Part shown: positions 29,522-37,248 of the stretch, piece by piece
Position numbering within the stretch: the first letter of the stretch is position 1
Layout of the letters: every line of letters starts with the position of its first letter
IMG/VR virus record: IMGVR_UViG_3300048582_000020
Coordinates: 1-45,155 of that record
Strand: one strand, 5' to 3'
From: a virus
Length of the DNA: 45,155 bases
The notes under the pieces: generated by a model
Told to the model about the DNA's origin: nothing
Seen by the model: the letters and a program-made list of their open reading frames with translations, nothing else
Databases searched by the model: none
Program-made: the position numbers and the translations under genes

Positions 29522-30585
29522 TGGATTTGCTAGCAGAACTAGACGGCATTAACCTCGGCGATCAAGTATCGCCGGGGAAACCCGTTTCAGGGCGCGTTGC
29601 GCATATCGACGCAGACTTCATGACGTACATCGTCGCAGCCGATACTGTGGCTGAGACTAACGGCGAGAAGCCAAAGCGTGACTTGGGGTATAAGTTCGGG
29701 CAGGTTATGGAGTTCGCACGTTTCATTGCTGGCAAGGCGCGCGCATCGGAGTACGTACTGCACGTCACTGGTACAGGCAGCACCAAGGGTGGCAGGTACA
29801 ATCAGGTTGTGCAGCAAGAGTACCAAGCGTCCCGTGGTGGTCGCGATCTACCTGCAGACTTCGCAGATGTTAAGAGCTTTATCGGATCGCATGAGCGCAG
29901 CATTGTGCACATGGATCAGGAAGCTGATGACGGTATGACGCAGGCTAACTACGCTGACCCAAAGAATGCTATCATCTGCAGTGCTGACAAAGACCTGCGT
30001 ATGGTTCCGGGTCTGCACCTCGACATGAACTCGTACGAAGTGGTTGACGTTCCGTTCGACGCGTACGGCAGCATTGAAATTGACGATAGCAAGAGCAGCA
30101 AGAAGATCGTTGGCTACGGCCCTGCATTCTTCTTTGCACAGTGCCTTACTGGTGACGCTGCCGATACGATCAAAGGTCTACCTGCTGTGTACGGTGCTAA
30201 GGCTATGGCACTGGCACCTACTCAGGCGTACACCAAAGCAGTGACTGCGCTTGCTGATCTTGAAGAGATGGCTCAACCGAAGTCAGAAGCTATGCTCAAG
30301 CATATGCAGAAGTACCGCGACCAGATAGAAGCGGCGCATGCTAAGACTAAGCCGTGCGGGCCAGTTATGGCTTACGAGTTGCTAAAAGATGTGCGGTCTG
30401 TAAAGGATGCGTTGCATCTCGTTGACGATCTGTTCATGAAGTCGGGCATTGCATTCACGCATTGGCAGACTGGTGAAGAGGTTACACCACGTCAAGCGTA
30501 TCGCGGCGACATGTTCGCTCTGTGGATGCGTCGTAATAAGAACCCGGAAGACGTGCTTGCATGGCTCAGGGAGACTGTGAAATGA
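29521..30585 (+). CDS. 5'-3' exonuclease (T7 gp6-like, FEN family)
   Basis: A 354-residue nuclease with FEN-type metal ligands in order: HIDADFMTY (first Asp), EADDGMTQANY, IICSADKDLRMVPG and LTGDAADTIKGLPAVYGAKAM (helix-hairpin-helix region). In T7, gp6 breaks down host DNA, removes primers and works in packaging. It is longer than gp6 (300) by an N-terminal extension and C-terminal helices. The ATG overlaps the TAA of the SSB-like gene by one base. Confidence 0.9.
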   Translation: MDLLAELDGINLGDQVSPGKPVSGRVAHIDADFMTYIVAADTVAETNGEKPKRDLGYKFGQVMEFARFIAGKARASEYVLHVTGTGSTKGGRYNQVVQQEYQASRGGRDLPADFADVKSFIGSHERSIVHMDQEADDGMTQANYADPKNAIICSADKDLRMVPGLHLDMNSYEVVDVPFDAYGSIEIDDSKSSKKIVGYGPAFFFAQCLTGDAADTIKGLPAVYGAKAMALAPTQAYTKAVTALADLEEMAQPKSEAMLKHMQKYRDQIEAAHAKTKPCGPVMAYELLKDVRSVKDALHLVDDLFMKSGIAFTHWQTGEEVTPRQAYRGDMFALWMRRNKNPEDVLAWLRETVK

Positions 30586-30776
30586 TTGGTCCCATAATTA
30601 CCTCGTTCGAGGCTGTCGTTATCGTAACCGTCAGCACGCTCGCTGTAATGGCACTGATATTCTGTGCCGTGGTTATTGTTGACGCAGCCACTGGCGCGTT
30701 CTTCAACAGAAAGAAATACGATGAAGCGTCTCCTGACAAAACAGATACCTCAAGCAACGGAGTTGATACTTGGTAA
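30582..30776 (+). CDS. Small single-helix membrane protein
   Basis: A 64-residue protein with one hydrophobic segment (VVIVTVSTLAVMALIFCAVV, about 12-31) and a charged C terminus (NRKKYDEASPDKTDTS). AGGGAG serves ATG 30582, which overlaps the exonuclease stop. It overlaps the endonuclease gene by 56 bases in another frame. Function unknown. Confidence 0.5.
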   Translation: MIGPIITSFEAVVIVTVSTLAVMALIFCAVVIVDAATGAFFNRKKYDEASPDKTDTSSNGVDTW

Positions 30777-31107
30777 GCAAGGTAAGAAGTGTCCAATCTG
30801 TGCACACCCTATTGGACGCGGAACCAAGCAACCTGTTCTCGATCATGACCACATCACCGGATACATACGAGGAGTTCTGTGCAGAAATTGTAACGGTATC
30901 GAAGGGAAGATACACAACCTTACGAGACGGGTCGGGAAACATACTGACAAGTATACTGTCCTAGCCAAGCTGTTAGAATACTGGGAAGCACACAGGCATC
31001 CGCAGCATGGTATGGTACTGCATCCGACGCACAAGACGGATGAAGAGAAGAGACTAGAGCTTAAAAAGAAAGCAGCCGCTAGGCGCATCAAAGCTAAGGG
31101 AATATAA
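30721..31107 (+). CDS. Endonuclease VII-like recombination nuclease
   Basis: A 128-residue HNH-type protein with the T4 endonuclease VII pattern: KKCPICAHPI (zinc Cys pair), VLDHDHITGYIRGVLCRNCN (catalytic DHDH and second Cys pair), then a basic helical tail (EEKRLELKKKAAARRIKAK). Such enzymes cut Holliday junctions and branches, clearing DNA for packaging; T7 uses the unrelated gp3. It starts inside the membrane protein gene and its stop overlaps the RNA polymerase ATG. Confidence 0.9.
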   Translation: MKRLLTKQIPQATELILGKQGKKCPICAHPIGRGTKQPVLDHDHITGYIRGVLCRNCNGIEGKIHNLTRRVGKHTDKYTVLAKLLEYWEAHRHPQHGMVLHPTHKTDEEKRLELKKKAAARRIKAKGI

Positions 31108-33584
31108 TGACAGTTTCTACGCAAGACGAGCTTGAGTGGGAGCGCAACATGGTGGACCGGGGAGTAACCCGGTTCATCACACAGCGCGAACGAGCAGTAG
31201 AGGGCAACCGCGTATCGGAAACGAGCGCAGGTAAGACCATTATGAAAGAGTATTTGGTTCGGATTGCAGAAGCAGTTACCGCGTATCTCAATGGCGAGAC
31301 AGAGGTGCGTCGCGCACCAGAAGCCAAGATACTCGTTGGCATGGACGCTAACAAGATTGCGTACATTGCACTAAAGAGCATGCTGTCATGTGTGTATCAG
31401 GCAGATCGCACGTACACCTCAGTATGCGCAGACATTGGTAGCAAGATCGAGGACGAGTTCCACTTTATGCAGCTTGAGACTGAGAACAAGCCGTACTACG
31501 ATCAGGTGCTACGTGCTGTTAGCGAGAAAGCTACGCAGCATTACGGCTTCATTCGCCGCAGTATTCTCAGTGCAGCAAAGAATAACACAGCGTTCGAACC
31601 TACGTACTGGACACAGCCACAGCGTGTGCTGGTTGGTCTTATCATTGCCCAGACCGTGCTTGGTAATACTGATCTGTTTGAGGTACGTCATGGCTTCCGC
31701 GCCAATCAGGTTGGTAAGTGGGGCAAGGCAGCTAAGTTCCTTGTGCCTAGCGCAGAGTGCTTGACATGGGTTAACGCGCATGATGACGCGATGGCTATGC
31801 TGTTCCCGGACCGCTTGCCTATGCTCACTCCGCCAGACCCGTGGACTACGCCGTCGAATGGCGGGTATCTGCTGCCAGAGCTACGGCATACGACGCCGCT
31901 GATTATTCGCAGCAGGCTCAATCCGCAGGCTGGCCTTAAAAAGTACGCCAAGGCTGAGATGCCGAAAGTGTACCGCGCTGTTAACGCAATGCAGGGCACA
32001 CCGTGGAAGATCAATCGTCGCGTGCTGTGGGTTATGCAAGAGGTCTGGGCTAACAACCTTGGTGTTGGTATGCCAAACAGCGAGCCGTACACATTCCCGC
32101 CATGCCCGCTAGCACCCGGTGCGCAGCCGTCGAACCAAGAGGAAACTGACGCGTTCGACACATGGAAGAATACTATGCGCGCTATCCATGCTCAGGAAGC
32201 TGAGCGTAGTGCACTGTGCATGCTCGTAAGCAGGAACCTACGTCTGGCTAAAGAGCTAGAGGATAAACAGGAGTTCTACTATGTCTACAGATGCGACTTC
32301 CGGGGACGGGTATACTCAGCATCCTCCGGCATATCGCCACAAGGCCCGGACCAAAGCAAGGCTCTTATTCAATTCGCTAATGCGAAGCCCCTCGGGGCGC
32401 GTGGAGTATACTGGCTTAAAGTACACGGTGCAAATAAATGGGGATACGATAAGTCTTCCTATGATGACCGTGTACGGTGGATCGACGAGAGGAAAGAGCA
32501 GTGGCTTGCAGTTGCTGCAGACCCTGTTGGAAACCGTTCCCTCTGGGCGGACGCTGATAAACCTTACCAGTTTCTTGCGTTCTGCTTCGAATACGCGGGA
32601 GTTAACGAGTTTGGAGAGACGTTTCGGTCGCATCTGCCCGTTGCTCTCGACGGGAGTTGTAACGGCCTGCAACACTTCTCCGCAATGCTACGGGACCAAG
32701 TGGGAGGTTCAGCGGTAAACCTAGTTCCTGCTGACAAGCCTGCCGATATCTACCAGTCTGTTGCTGACGTTGCTACAGGTAAGCTAATGGTGCTTGCTGC
32801 TGACCCGCACGAGGATCAGAACGGTGCGCGGAACTGGTTGCGGTTGTTCCGGCGTCTGGATGCAGACAAGCCGAAGATGCCGCGCAAGCTCTCGAAGAAG
32901 CCTGTTATGACACTTCCGTATGGCAGTACGCAGAACACATGCACCGAGAGCATCTTTGATTGGTATCGTGAGGCCGACGGTAAATACTTTGGTAACACTG
33001 GGTTCAAGCACGCGATCTACCTGTCTCCTATTCTGTGGTCTAGCATCGGCGAAGTTGTCGTTGCTGCTCGTCAGGCTATGGGCTGGATACAGAAGGCAGT
33101 CGGTGCTGCAGCCAAAGACGGCAGGGCTGTGCTGTACCATACGCCGCTAGGGTTCCCTGTGTATCAGGCAGCAATGGCGACTGACACTAAGATGGTCAAG
33201 ACTGCAATCAACGGTGGCATACGTCTGACAGTGCAGTTCCATACTAGCGACCTCGACGTGCGTAAGATGCGTCAGGGTGCTAGCCCGAACTTTGTGCACA
33301 GTATCGACGCATCGCACATGATGTTAGTACTGAATGCATCGCTTGACGCTGGCATCGAAGACTTCGCTATGATCCACGATGACTTTGGTACGCATGCTTG
33401 TCACATCGACGAGTTCCATAAGATCATCCGTGAACAGTTCGTACTGCTGCATACCGAGAGTGTGCTTGACGCTCTGTACATTGAACTCTCGCTCTCGCAT
33501 CCACGTCAAGAGATACCGAACCCGCCCGCTGCAGGTACACTAGATATTAATGCCGTTAAACAGTCGGCATTCTTCTTCGGTTGA
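31107..33584 (+). CDS. Single-subunit phage RNA polymerase (T7 gp1-like)
   Basis: An 825-residue polymerase (T7: 883). Catalytic positions are present: Asp515 in LDGSCNGLQHFSA (T7 Asp537), Lys597 and Tyr605 in KKPVMTLPYGST (T7 Lys631, Tyr639), and Asp758 in MIHDDFGTHA (T7 Asp812). The end is FFFG, like the FAFA foot of T7. It would read the motif found at 4032, 12975, 17932 and 33586. Unlike in T7, the gene lies after the replication genes, so those must first be read by host polymerase. Between about 32281 and 32720 codon use changes (more TCC, GGA, CGG), a sign of a swapped segment. Confidence 0.97.
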   Translation: MTVSTQDELEWERNMVDRGVTRFITQRERAVEGNRVSETSAGKTIMKEYLVRIAEAVTAYLNGETEVRRAPEAKILVGMDANKIAYIALKSMLSCVYQADRTYTSVCADIGSKIEDEFHFMQLETENKPYYDQVLRAVSEKATQHYGFIRRSILSAAKNNTAFEPTYWTQPQRVLVGLIIAQTVLGNTDLFEVRHGFRANQVGKWGKAAKFLVPSAECLTWVNAHDDAMAMLFPDRLPMLTPPDPWTTPSNGGYLLPELRHTTPLIIRSRLNPQAGLKKYAKAEMPKVYRAVNAMQGTPWKINRRVLWVMQEVWANNLGVGMPNSEPYTFPPCPLAPGAQPSNQEETDAFDTWKNTMRAIHAQEAERSALCMLVSRNLRLAKELEDKQEFYYVYRCDFRGRVYSASSGISPQGPDQSKALIQFANAKPLGARGVYWLKVHGANKWGYDKSSYDDRVRWIDERKEQWLAVAADPVGNRSLWADADKPYQFLAFCFEYAGVNEFGETFRSHLPVALDGSCNGLQHFSAMLRDQVGGSAVNLVPADKPADIYQSVADVATGKLMVLAADPHEDQNGARNWLRLFRRLDADKPKMPRKLSKKPVMTLPYGSTQNTCTESIFDWYREADGKYFGNTGFKHAIYLSPILWSSIGEVVVAARQAMGWIQKAVGAAAKDGRAVLYHTPLGFPVYQAAMATDTKMVKTAINGGIRLTVQFHTSDLDVRKMRQGASPNFVHSIDASHMMLVLNASLDAGIEDFAMIHDDFGTHACHIDEFHKIIREQFVLLHTESVLDALYIELSLSHPRQEIPNPPAAGTLDINAVKQSAFFFG

Positions 33585-33585
33585 T

Positions 33586-33607
33586 TTCCGGGACACCTTT
33601 ATGGAAA
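33586..33607 (+). promoter_or_regulatory. Candidate phage RNA polymerase promoter 4
   Basis: TTCCGGGACACCTTTATGGA plus AA, identical over 22 bases to promoter 3. It begins two bases after the RNA polymerase stop codon and would drive the head and tail genes. Confidence 0.75.
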
Positions 33608-33631
33608 GCACAGTCTAGCCTAGGTTAGCTC

Positions 33632-33653
33632 ATCAGTAACAGAGTATATAATA
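33632..33653 (+). repeat. Shared block (copy 2) downstream of promoter 4
   Basis: ATCAGTAACAGAGTATATAA plus TA matches 13044-13065 in 19 of 22 bases. It contains TATAAT, a host -10 consensus, but no good -35 stands at the right distance. Confidence 0.45.
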
Positions 33654-33685
33654 ACTTAGGCTATACTACCATATAGGTAATAAAT

Positions 33686-33853
33686 ATGTTCAATGACCTT
33701 ACAGAAGAAGATAGTATTCTACTAGCACTAGAGTACGTAGTAAAGGGCAAGGACATACCGAAACCACTTAAAGAACTTCTAGCACCTGACGTACTAATCA
33801 GTATAAAGGAAGCAAATCATGACGGACTTAACATCACTACGTGCGTTGCGTAG
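33686..33853 (+). CDS. Possible 55-residue small protein
   Basis: An open frame of 55 acidic residues (MFNDLTEEDSILLALEYVVK, then GKDIPKPLKELL) with a weak AGG site before the ATG. It has a helical, protein-like composition up to about residue 42 and overlaps the following gene by 35 bases. It is the first frame after promoter 4. Not recognised. Confidence 0.45.
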   Translation: MFNDLTEEDSILLALEYVVKGKDIPKPLKELLAPDVLISIKEANHDGLNITTCVA

Positions 33854-34019
33854 TGGAGAGAAGGTTGTACTAGATGCAGTCAAAGAACGTATAACCAGAG
33901 TAGACAACAATAGGTTCACTCGGGATAGCACGTCGTTCGATATGGGGTATACTCAGGCGCATCGAGACCTCAAGGCATTCATTGAAGGATTAGAGAAAGG
34001 CAAGGAACAGTATGATTAG
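33819..34019 (+). CDS. Hypothetical small protein
   Basis: A 66-residue charged helical protein (SGEKVVLDAVKERITRVDNNRF; AHRDLKAFIEGLEKGKEQYD). AAGGA precedes the ATG and the end overlaps the next gene by eight bases. Not recognised. Confidence 0.6.
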   Translation: MTDLTSLRALRSGEKVVLDAVKERITRVDNNRFTRDSTSFDMGYTQAHRDLKAFIEGLEKGKEQYD

Positions 34020-34425
34020 ACGAGCTACGGCAGAAGACTACGCAGATGTTGCGAAGCTTATGCAGAAGTTTGCCGAACGTATTGGCTCACCGCACGATCT
34101 AGCGTTCTTCGGTACTGCCGTTGAGAACCTGATCGACAATGAAGTTGTATTGGTGTCAGATACGGACAATGGTATCACTGGAGCAATCCTTGGTAAAGTA
34201 GTCTACGACGCCATGACAGACACCGATCTGTTGCAAGAAGTTGCGTGGTACGCAGAGGATAACTCCGGTATATTCTTACTCAAGGCATTCATTGCCGAAG
34301 CCAAAGAGATTGGCGTTGCTAGCATCTACTTCTCGGTGCTCGAAACTGCAGGAGAGCGGGTTCACAAAGCAATGTCTCTTCTCAAGTTCACACCTGTAGA
34401 GAGAAGCTATAGGCTAACACTATAG
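34012..34425 (+). CDS. GNAT-like acetyltransferase fold protein
   Basis: A 137-residue protein with the start of GNAT enzymes (MIRRATAEDYADVAKLMQKF), a strand region (EVVLVSDTDNGITGAILGKVVYD) and a helix-strand end (IFLLKAFIAEAKEIGVASIYFSVLETA) with a final RSYRLTL. The R/Q-x-x-G-x-G/A acetyl-CoA loop is not clear, so it may be a fold relative without activity. T7-type phages also encode GNAT-like proteins near the head genes (T7 gp13 is a virion protein with distant likeness), so a virion assembly role is possible. Confidence 0.55.
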   Translation: MIRRATAEDYADVAKLMQKFAERIGSPHDLAFFGTAVENLIDNEVVLVSDTDNGITGAILGKVVYDAMTDTDLLQEVAWYAEDNSGIFLLKAFIAEAKEIGVASIYFSVLETAGERVHKAMSLLKFTPVERSYRLTL

Positions 34426-34437
34426 CGAGGTAGCACG

Positions 34438-34839
34438 ATGGGTTTGCTTACTACCCTAGCAGTAGGTCTTGGCGCAGCCGGGGCTATTGCGGGCGCAAGT
34501 CAAGCTAGGAAAAATCGTAAGAGCCAAGAAGCCGAAATGGCGCGGCAGGATACGTTGGCCCGTGAGATGGGCCGTCTTAACATGACAAAAGATGGTACTG
34601 GTGCAGACATTGTTCTCGGTACAGACTTCACTAAAGGCGGTGCGCGTAATGCGAGCACTAGCAGACAAACTCCCGGCAATGCGCCTCTTAATCCGTCTAG
34701 TCCAAATACCGGCTTCAAAGGCGAGAACAATCCGCTTAGCATTCTTATGAACCAGATGATGGGTATCAAGCAGAAGCGTCGTGTTGTAACGGAGCCTGTA
34801 GGTAGGCCTACGAACTTCGCACAGGCGGTGATGGGATGA
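34438..34839 (+). CDS. Tail assembly or ejection protein (T7 gp7.3 position)
   Basis: A 133-residue protein with a hydrophobic glycine/alanine start (LLTTLAVGLGAAGAIAGASQ) that could insert in a membrane, followed by a basic, flexible, Asn/Ser-rich part (GADIVLGTDFTKGG; TSRQTPGNAPLNPSSPN). T7 gp7.3 stands just before the connector and is an ejected virion protein of similar kind. The likeness is in place and style only. It overlaps the connector start by four bases. Confidence 0.55.
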   Translation: MGLLTTLAVGLGAAGAIAGASQARKNRKSQEAEMARQDTLAREMGRLNMTKDGTGADIVLGTDFTKGGARNASTSRQTPGNAPLNPSSPNTGFKGENNPLSILMNQMMGIKQKRRVVTEPVGRPTNFAQAVMG

Positions 34840-36380
34840 GCGATCTAGAGACGCAATGGACTGCTATGAACAGCGAGAAGGGCGACCTTACTACTCGCAG
34901 TGAGACGTATGCTAAGTGGACTATCCCGGCAGTGTGTCCAGAGGATAACACGGAGAATACGGCTATCGTAGGAAGCTACGTGGTAATCGGTGCGCGTCTC
35001 CTGAACTTCCTTAGCAACAAGGTGGTCAGTGCGATGTTCCCGCTTGACCGCCCTTTCTTCATGGCAGCAATGGCAACAGAGCTTCAAAACCGCATTCGCA
35101 AGACTGCAGGTGAAGAGGCGCTGGCGCAGATGAAAAGCACTGCACGTCAAGAGGCACAGTGGGTAGAGACTATGGCGATGGACAAGTTCAACCTTGTCAG
35201 CTATAGACCAGCTGCAGTCGAGATGGCGCAGCAACTGATTGTGACTGGTAACGTATGTAAAGTACGTCTCGACGATGGCACCTCTGTGGTGTACGGTATC
35301 AAGGACTTCTGCGTTCGTCGCGGATTAAACTCAAAGCCGTACGATGTAGTGGTACGTGATCGTTGCTTGCTTGAGGAACTTCCTAAGTCTGTTCAAGAGC
35401 AGATCAGGGAGAAGACGAACAAAGCGCCTAAAGAGAAAGAAGATGGTAAGCGGCTTGAGGATAAGCTCTGGTTGTATACTAGGTTCCAAACTAAAGGGAA
35501 CCTTGTTACACGTACGCAAGAATGCGAGGGAGTTGAAATCCTTGAGGCGCGTAAACGCTTCTCTCTGAGGGATAATCCGTCTATTGTGCTTGCGTGGTCT
35601 TTGCCGCGTAATCGCAACTATGGTCGTGGTATCTGCGAAGAGCATGCGAACCTGTTCCACAATCTCGACAAGAGCGGAGAAGCTCTGTTTGATATCTTCC
35701 AGATTTCTGCTGATATCAAGTTTGTTGTTAACCCCGCGTCACTACTCGACGTGGTGCAGCTTAACAACAGCAGACGTGGCACGTATCACTCGGGTAGCCC
35801 AGATGATGTGGGTACACTGACGAATGATGCGGCAAAGGAACTGAGCATTCTCATGGCTGCTGTGCAGTCTATGGAGCAAGAGCTTTCTCGTATCTTCTTG
35901 GCTGGCGCGGGGTCTGTGCGTGATGCAGAGCGCGTGACGGCGTTTGAAGTGCAGCTTAATGCTCTAGAGCTTGAGAGTGCGTTTGGTGGGCTGTATAGCC
36001 GCCTTGCTCTTGAATGGCAGAAGCGTGAGGCCGACTACCTTATTGGTACGTTGAACATTCCTTCGCTTGGTAAGAAAGACCTGTTCGATATCAAGATCAG
36101 TGCTGGTGTTGAGAGCCTTTCCAAAGAGAGTGTCCTGCAACAAGTACGTGCTGCATTCATGGACCTGCAACTGCTTGATGCAGTGCCGGAAGACATGCGT
36201 GCTGCATTCGACCCAAGTAAGGTTGCGCAGTTCATGTTCGGGCAACGCGGTATTGACTATAAGGAGTTCCTTAAGTCTTCCGATCAGATTGCTTCCGAGC
36301 AAGCACGGGCGCAGCAGCAACAGACCGATATGGTCGCGCAAGAAGCTGCAGCAAAAGCAGCCACGCAGCCCGAAGCATAA
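34836..36380 (+). CDS. Head-tail connector (portal, T7 gp8-like)
   Basis: A 514-residue portal, close to T7 gp8 (536). Features of this podovirus portal family are the start (WTAMNSEKGDLTTRSETYAKWTIP), VVSAMFPLDRPFF, the repeated helical stem region, and IFLAGAGSVRDAERVTAFEVQLNALELESAFGGLYSRLA, the family signature near residues 350-395. It forms the ring at one head vertex through which DNA passes, docking with terminase and later the tail tube. The C terminus is a Gln/Ala-rich flexible tail. Confidence 0.93.
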   Translation: MSDLETQWTAMNSEKGDLTTRSETYAKWTIPAVCPEDNTENTAIVGSYVVIGARLLNFLSNKVVSAMFPLDRPFFMAAMATELQNRIRKTAGEEALAQMKSTARQEAQWVETMAMDKFNLVSYRPAAVEMAQQLIVTGNVCKVRLDDGTSVVYGIKDFCVRRGLNSKPYDVVVRDRCLLEELPKSVQEQIREKTNKAPKEKEDGKRLEDKLWLYTRFQTKGNLVTRTQECEGVEILEARKRFSLRDNPSIVLAWSLPRNRNYGRGICEEHANLFHNLDKSGEALFDIFQISADIKFVVNPASLLDVVQLNNSRRGTYHSGSPDDVGTLTNDAAKELSILMAAVQSMEQELSRIFLAGAGSVRDAERVTAFEVQLNALELESAFGGLYSRLALEWQKREADYLIGTLNIPSLGKKDLFDIKISAGVESLSKESVLQQVRAAFMDLQLLDAVPEDMRAAFDPSKVAQFMFGQRGIDYKEFLKSSDQIASEQARAQQQQTDMVAQEAAAKAATQPEA

Positions 36381-36392
36381 GGATAACCCCAG

Positions 36393-37223
36393 ATGGTAGA
36401 CGAAGTTAAAGAAGAAGAGAAGCCGGTAGTTCCGGCACCGACTAACCAAGACGGTCAAATGTCTGCAGAAGAAGTTGCGGCTCAGGCCGCTGCCGAAGCT
36501 GCTGCAACTAAGGCCAAGGAAGACGCAGCCGCTGCTGATGCAGCCAAAGCAGAAGCCGACGCTAAAGCTAAGGCAGAGGCTGAGAAGCCAAAAGACGAGC
36601 CGAAAGATAAGCCGCTTGATCTTACAGTGTGGGAAAGCACTGGCAGTGAAGTTGGTGATGCGGTTCTTACTAAGCTGCAGAACAGTGGCGTAACGCCAGA
36701 GGAAGCTAAGGCACTGCTGTATGATGCAGTAGTTGCTAAAGACCTCACCAAGATCGACAAGGCTGCACTGACTGCTAAGGTTGGTGAAGCGTCTGCCACT
36801 ATCATACTTGATGGTGTTAAGTCGTTCCTCGCTGGCGTGGAGCAGGCACAAGCCGTTACTCTTAAGTCAGTGCATGACGTGGTTGGTTCTTCCGAGAACT
36901 GGGACGTTGTTCGTACGTGGGCGAAAGAAAACCTCACGAATGAACAGAGACTGGAATACGCCGCAATGATCGACGTTAGCCCTCGTGCTGCCGCTATGGC
37001 TGCTAAGGCTATGTACGAAGACTACATTGCTGCGGGCAACACGGAGTTCACGAGCACCACTGCTGTTACTCCAAATGTTAACTCGAAGGCTACGGCTATC
37101 GAGCCACTGACTGCAGCGGAATATTTCCAAGCTGTAGAGAAAGCGAACAAGGCAGGCACGTACGAAGCTGACAAGGGTCGTCTTCTGCAGGCGCGACTTG
37201 CTGGAAAGAAACAAGGCATTTAA
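36393..37223 (+). CDS. Capsid assembly scaffold protein (T7 gp9-like)
   Basis: A 276-residue acidic, alanine-rich protein between connector and capsid, the place of T7 gp9 (307). Residues about 25-70 are an Ala/Glu/Lys helix (EEVAAQAAAEAAATKAKEDAA), followed by LDLTVWESTGSEVGDAVLTKLQ and helical parts; the end is basic (LLQARLAGKKQGI), fitting the capsid-binding helix of scaffolds. It would guide prohead formation and then leave. Confidence 0.85.
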   Translation: MVDEVKEEEKPVVPAPTNQDGQMSAEEVAAQAAAEAAATKAKEDAAAADAAKAEADAKAKAEAEKPKDEPKDKPLDLTVWESTGSEVGDAVLTKLQNSGVTPEEAKALLYDAVVAKDLTKIDKAALTAKVGEASATIILDGVKSFLAGVEQAQAVTLKSVHDVVGSSENWDVVRTWAKENLTNEQRLEYAAMIDVSPRAAAMAAKAMYEDYIAAGNTEFTSTTAVTPNVNSKATAIEPLTAAEYFQAVEKANKAGTYEADKGRLLQARLAGKKQGI

Positions 37224-37248
37224 GCCGTAACTATGAAGGAGTACCCGA

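Noticed and set aside
32298-32307. TTCCGGGGAC in the RNA polymerase gene, like the promoter left half
   Set aside because: The CTTTATGGA part does not follow; it encodes the conserved polymerase residues FRGRV.
35964-36851. Long open frame on the minus strand (295 codons) against connector and scaffold
   Set aside because: It lies opposite two clear genes, has no ribosome site, and its Leu/Ser/Cys/Phe-rich composition is that of a reversed alanine- and glutamate-rich gene.
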